64,000 nucleotides of DNA from Flavobacterium tructae (lineage in GTDB: Bacteria; Bacteroidota; Bacteroidia; Flavobacteriales; Flavobacteriaceae): the NCBI RefSeq assembly GCF_002217475.1, contig NZ_MUHH01000013.1, positions 62,001 through 126,000 on the forward strand. The letters are read 5' to 3'. Shown piece after piece: positions 60,712-64,000 of this stretch. Every line of letters begins with the position of its first letter. The stretch's first letter is position 1. The notes beneath the pieces were generated by a model. The model did no database searches. It worked only from the letters and a program-made list of their open reading frames with translations, and had not been told where the DNA came from. The position numbers and the translations under genes are program-made.

Positions 60712-62871
60712 TTAAAGATTCTTCAACTGATTCTCGTTTTTATTCTGACTTATGGTCCAGAAGAATCCAACGAAGAAAAAGCGATCGGCGGTTGGTATAA
60801 TGGCTTGTCTGTTGTAAACTCCGTTGGTATCGGGATTTTTTGCGTAATCATATCCAAAAACATTTTGAGTTCCCAATACATTTGAAACAGAGAAATACAG
60901 GATTTTTTGAGTGGTTAATAAATAAGCCCAGTTGAAGCTCAAACTATTATACGCTTTTGTTCTTCCATTCATGAACTGCGTCTGATTTGGATCGTTGTAC
61001 GGACGTCCGGAACTGAAACTGTTCGTAAAACCAATCTGAGATTTCCAATCGGTAATAAAATATTTGGTTACGACAGACAGGGTATGATGAGCCACAAAAC
61101 CAGGAGTTACCATCGCTGTAAAATTCTTGTACTGTCTCTCTGAATCGATATAAGAATAAGAAATCCAGTATTCCAGGTTCTTGTGCAGATTGCTGTCTCT
61201 CCAAAACAAATCCAATCCTTTTGCATAGCCCGAACCGTTGTTATTGAAAACCGAATTATACTGAATATCTCTCGTATTGTATTGTACTAAATTGCTATAG
61301 TCTTTATAGTAAGCCTCTGCTCTAAAAGTTTGCCCCGGTTTGGTGAACTGATAATTTAAGATATAATGTCTCGCTTTTTCACTTTCAAACTGATGGTATT
61401 TGGAGTATTTAATATAATCGACTACCGGTGTCTGTGTAAAATCTCCGTAAGCAAATGAAAACTGACTGGTTTTCGAAATTTTATAAGCCAGAGAAGCTCT
61501 TGGGGCAATGTTTGTTTCGTTTAGCAAACTGTTATTCGAAAGTCTGAAACCTACTTTTGCAGCCAGTTTTTTCGAGAATAGAATATCTCCTTCCGTATAA
61601 AAAGCGGCAATATTAGAATCGTAGCCATTTGCTGTTTTTACAGCAATATTGTCGGTATAATTTTCATTAAACTTTGTAATGAAATAATCGGCTCCGAATG
61701 ACAACTTGAAATAATTCGAGATGTTTTTTCTCAATTTTAACTTTAGCTGAGCTGCATTTTCATTATTGTCCACATCATTAATATCAAATTTAATTTTGTT
61801 TTTGCTGTATCCGTAACTAACTCCTGATGTGAGTTGCCAGCCTGTTCCAAAATCTCCCTTATACGATGCATTCAGATAAAAGTTATTATTGTCCAGATCC
61901 GTTCGGATAGGATTAGCGAAATTGACATTTTTCTGATTCAAATCGAATTTCTCTGCATCAAAAGCAGCGTAGAATTTAAAAATTCCTCTTTCAAAATTAT
62001 AGCGATATACGGCCTCACCACCCAAAGACTGATACGGATTATTCCAATCTACGTTTTGCGGAATTACAGCCTGGTAAGGTGCCAGATTAATATAATTGGT
62101 ATTGATACTGAACGAGCTTTTTTTCCATTTTTGAGTATTCCCAACTCCCAAACCTACAGTCATTAAAGCAATATCCGTTTTATTCTGATCCGGTTCATCC
62201 TGAGTGTTTAGCAACAAAACGCTTGATAAAGCTTCCCCATATTCTGCGGAATATCCTCCGGTTGAAAACGCAATTCCGCTAAACAAAAATGGAGAGAATC
62301 GGCTTCGGGTTGGCAAATTATTAGTCGTTGCACCATAAGGCTGTGCTACACGAAGTCCGTCTACAAAAGTTTGTGTTTCGCTTGCCTCACCTCCACGAAC
62401 AAATAAACGCCCGTCTTCGCCAACGCTTTGTGTTCCCGGTAAAGTTTGTAAAGCTGCAATAATGTTTCCCGCTGATCCGGCGGTAGTCACAATATCCAGA
62501 GGTTTTAAAACTGAAACTCTTGCTTTATCCCCCGATTCTAAAGTCCCGGCGGTAATAACAACGGCATCAAGTGCATTTACATTTTCTCTCAGTTTCACTG
62601 TTTGATCTTTATAATTGGCAACATCTATTTCCTGTTTGAATGTTTCGAAAAGCAAAAAACTCACTACTAAAAATTTATTTCCTTTCTCACTGGTTTCAAA
62701 TGAAAAACTACCGTTTTCAGCACTTGTCGCTCCGTCATAAGTTCCGTCTATGTAAATATTAGCGCCCTGAACCGGCTTTCCTTTTTGATCAACAACTTTT
62801 CCAGAAATCGTATTCTGGGCAAAAGTAAAAATGGTAAAGAATAATAAAATAAAAGTAATTTTGGTTTTCAT
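60712..62871 (-). CDS. TonB-dependent outer membrane receptor
   Basis: A 719-residue receptor. After a signal peptide (FILLFFTIFTFAQ) comes a carboxypeptidase-like regulatory domain (ISGKVVDQKGKPVQGANIYI, residues 20-105). A plug domain follows (SAGNIIAALQTLPGTQSVGE, GRLFVRGGEASETQTFVDGL), then a beta-barrel of about 22 strands to the C-terminus. No SusD partner is adjacent, so a siderophore, vitamin or peptide is more likely than a glycan, although the substrate is not predictable. It is not in the kinase operon: a repeat-filled gap lies between. Confidence 0.94.
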   Translation of the reverse strand: MKTKITFILLFFTIFTFAQNTISGKVVDQKGKPVQGANIYIDGTYDGATSAENGSFSFETSEKGNKFLVVSFLLFETFKQEIDVANYKDQTVKLRENVNALDAVVITAGTLESGDKARVSVLKPLDIVTTAGSAGNIIAALQTLPGTQSVGEDGRLFVRGGEASETQTFVDGLRVAQPYGATTNNLPTRSRFSPFLFSGIAFSTGGYSAEYGEALSSVLLLNTQDEPDQNKTDIALMTVGLGVGNTQKWKKSSFSINTNYINLAPYQAVIPQNVDWNNPYQSLGGEAVYRYNFERGIFKFYAAFDAEKFDLNQKNVNFANPIRTDLDNNNFYLNASYKGDFGTGWQLTSGVSYGYSKNKIKFDINDVDNNENAAQLKLKLRKNISNYFKLSFGADYFITKFNENYTDNIAVKTANGYDSNIAAFYTEGDILFSKKLAAKVGFRLSNNSLLNETNIAPRASLAYKISKTSQFSFAYGDFTQTPVVDYIKYSKYHQFESEKARHYILNYQFTKPGQTFRAEAYYKDYSNLVQYNTRDIQYNSVFNNNGSGYAKGLDLFWRDSNLHKNLEYWISYSYIDSERQYKNFTAMVTPGFVAHHTLSVVTKYFITDWKSQIGFTNSFSSGRPYNDPNQTQFMNGRTKAYNSLSFNWAYLLTTQKILYFSVSNVLGTQNVFGYDYAKNPDTNGVYNRQAIIPTADRFFFVGFFWTISQNKNENQLKNL

Positions 62872-63008
62872 GATTTTGGTTTTTGATAGAGCAAATGTAT
62901 TTTAACATTTCCTGTTAAAAAATATTAAATAACCCAATTGTAGAATTTTAAGGATGAGTTGTAAATATCTAATTTGTATCTTAGCTATGAATTCTAAAAT
63001 CTTCACTT

Positions 63009-63467
63009 ATGTCAGAAAGCAAAAGAATTTCAAATCTGTATCAATCCATTTATAATGGAGATCCATGGCTGGAAGTTAACTTAACCAAAACTTTAGAAAA
63101 CGTAACTGCCGCACAGGCCTACCGGAAAATAAATCCTAACTTAAATACCATTTGGGAAATTACCAACCATTTGATCCAATGGAGGAGAAACATTCTAAAC
63201 CGTATGCAGGGAGAGGCCGTAATAACACCGGATCACAACTATTTTGCGCCTGTTTTAGACCCATCAGAAGCGGCTTGGGAGCAATCACTTCAAAGTCTGG
63301 CAAAATCACAGGAAGCCTGGAGTACTTTCTTTCAGGATTTTGATGATGCCGATTTGGCTAAAATTTATGTGCATAATGGTCATACTTATTATGAACATCT
63401 TCACGGAATTATTCAGCATGATGTCTATCATTTAGGACAAATTGTTATCTTGAAAAAACTTCTTTAA
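63009..63467 (+). CDS. DinB-family protein
   Basis: A 152-residue four-helix protein of the DinB/YfiT type. Three His expected to bind a metal are visible: one in TIWEITNHLIQWRRNI, and two in HGIIQHDVYHLGQIVIL. Such proteins are often thiol transferases or stress-linked enzymes, with no common substrate. The start at 63009 fits the first helix. The YciI gene follows 12 bases later on the same strand. Confidence 0.88.
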   Translation: MSESKRISNLYQSIYNGDPWLEVNLTKTLENVTAAQAYRKINPNLNTIWEITNHLIQWRRNILNRMQGEAVITPDHNYFAPVLDPSEAAWEQSLQSLAKSQEAWSTFFQDFDDADLAKIYVHNGHTYYEHLHGIIQHDVYHLGQIVILKKLL

Positions 63468-63479
63468 AATAAGTATGCT

Positions 63480-63938
63480 ATGAAAAAATGGTTTTCAATT
63501 TTCGCTTTATTGTTTGTAATCGCTATTGGATTCGCTCAGGAATCAGAAACTAAATTTGATGAAAAATTGGCTAAATCTCTGAATGCCGACGAATATGGAA
63601 TGAAAAAATATGTCTTCTGTCTTTTAAAATCCGGAAGCAACACCACCGCATCCAAAGAAGAAAGCAAGAAACTGTTTGAAGGTCATATGGCGAATATTGG
63701 AAAATTAGCCAAAGAAGGAAAACTGGTTGTTGCCGGTCCTTTTATGAAAAACGACCGAAATTATCGAGGCATCTATATTTTTAATGTTGAAACCATAGAG
63801 GAAGCAAAAGCATTGGTAGCAACAGATCCTGCCATAAAAGCTAATTTGCTTGAAGCCGAATTAACCCCTTTGTATTCCAGTGCTGCCTTACAGGAAACTT
63901 TAAAAATACACGACAAAATTGCCAAGAAAAAAATATAA
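63480..63938 (+). CDS. exported YciI-family protein
   Basis: A 152-residue protein with a signal peptide (FSIFALLFVIAIGFAQ), then a YciI (YCII-related) ferredoxin-like fold from about residue 40: KKYVFCLLKSGSN, HMANIGKLAKEGKLVVAGPF and GIYIFNVETIEEAKALVATDP. The His and the GPF motif are the hallmark residues. Most YciI proteins are cytoplasmic; an exported one is less usual. Function is unknown. It is followed 9 bases later by an acetyltransferase. Confidence 0.88.
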   Translation: MKKWFSIFALLFVIAIGFAQESETKFDEKLAKSLNADEYGMKKYVFCLLKSGSNTTASKEESKKLFEGHMANIGKLAKEGKLVVAGPFMKNDRNYRGIYIFNVETIEEAKALVATDPAIKANLLEAELTPLYSSAALQETLKIHDKIAKKKI

Positions 63939-63947
63939 AAACACTTT

Positions 63948-64000
63948 ATGAAAACCGAGAAGGAAAAAATGATTGCCGGAGAATATTATCTGGCCGGTGA
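63948..64000 (+). CDS. sugar O-acetyltransferase (maltose acetyltransferase-like), 5' end
   Basis: Only the first 17 codons lie in the window: MKTEKEKMIAGEYYLAG. This is the typical N-terminus of the maltose/galactoside O-acetyltransferase family, where EKMxxGE-Y opens the small N-terminal Mac domain. The call rests on this short match. It is 9 bases after the YciI gene. Confidence 0.65.
   Translation, partial: MKTEKEKMIAGEYYLAG

Noticed and set aside
1..64000. tRNA, rRNA, insertion sequences or prophage
   Set aside because: No cloverleaf-like sequence, transposase, integrase or phage structural gene was recognised in any gap or frame.

Overview
The window looks like chromosome from a Bacteroidetes bacterium, most likely a Flavobacterium. 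The base composition is AT-rich. Several promoters carry the Bacteroidetes -7 element TAnnTTTG. Protein families typical of the group are present: a TonB-dependent receptor with a carboxypeptidase-like N-terminal domain, TPR histidine kinases, LytTR regulators, 2TM proteins and YceI. Coding density is high, there are no rRNA or tRNA genes, no phage and no insertion sequence, and no gene is visibly broken. Two genes run off the ends: a possible 3' tail at 3-59 and a sugar O-acetyltransferase start at 63948.

Layout. 0.2-6.6 kb: a small proline-rich lipoprotein and a TPR sensor kinase, a 5'-nucleotidase divergent from a DeoR regulator, a secreted tail-fibre-like protein, an AraC regulator and an NTF2-like lipoprotein. 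6.7-12.9 kb: an RND efflux operon (adaptor, pump, outer membrane factor). 13.2-20.3 kb: a minus-strand set with acetyltransferase, ACT protein, esterase, M1 peptidase, GapN and rhodanese. 20.5-29.8 kb: a sulfur/respiration region with a Crp/Fnr regulator, TauE/SafE transporter, cytochrome bd oxidase (cydAB), an MBL-rhodanese protein and a two-part YeeE/YedE transporter. 30.6-34.4 kb: glpD-glpK-glpF. 34.5-36.6 kb: a structured RNA candidate and a MarR-nitroreductase-YceI operon. 38.1-47.0 kb: a complete trp operon (E, G, D, C, F, B, A) that starts with a leader peptide holding three adjacent Trp codons and an attenuator, and carries three extra genes. 47.1-51.8 kb: TetR with an EmrAB-TolC type efflux operon. 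52-55.6 kb: yaaA, CCA transferase and heme A synthase. 55.8-60.4 kb: a LytS/LytTR two-component operon with five stand-alone 2TM proteins and a sixth 2TM domain fused to the kinase. 60.7-64 kb: a TonB-dependent receptor, DinB, YciI and an acetyltransferase.

Regulation and non-coding content are the richest part. The trp leader has a 7-bp antiterminator pairing that overlaps the leader stop codon. The TauE and MBL-rhodanese promoters share a Crp/Fnr-like site at exactly the same distance from the -7 element. The MarR promoter has two perfect 16-bp palindromes 30 bp apart. Spacers hold several families of dispersed inverted repeats, and every trp-operon spacer over about 65 bp carries one. Another repeat type consists of tiny hairpins with 5-nt arms and 3-nt loops whose arm sequences differ between copies while pairing is kept.
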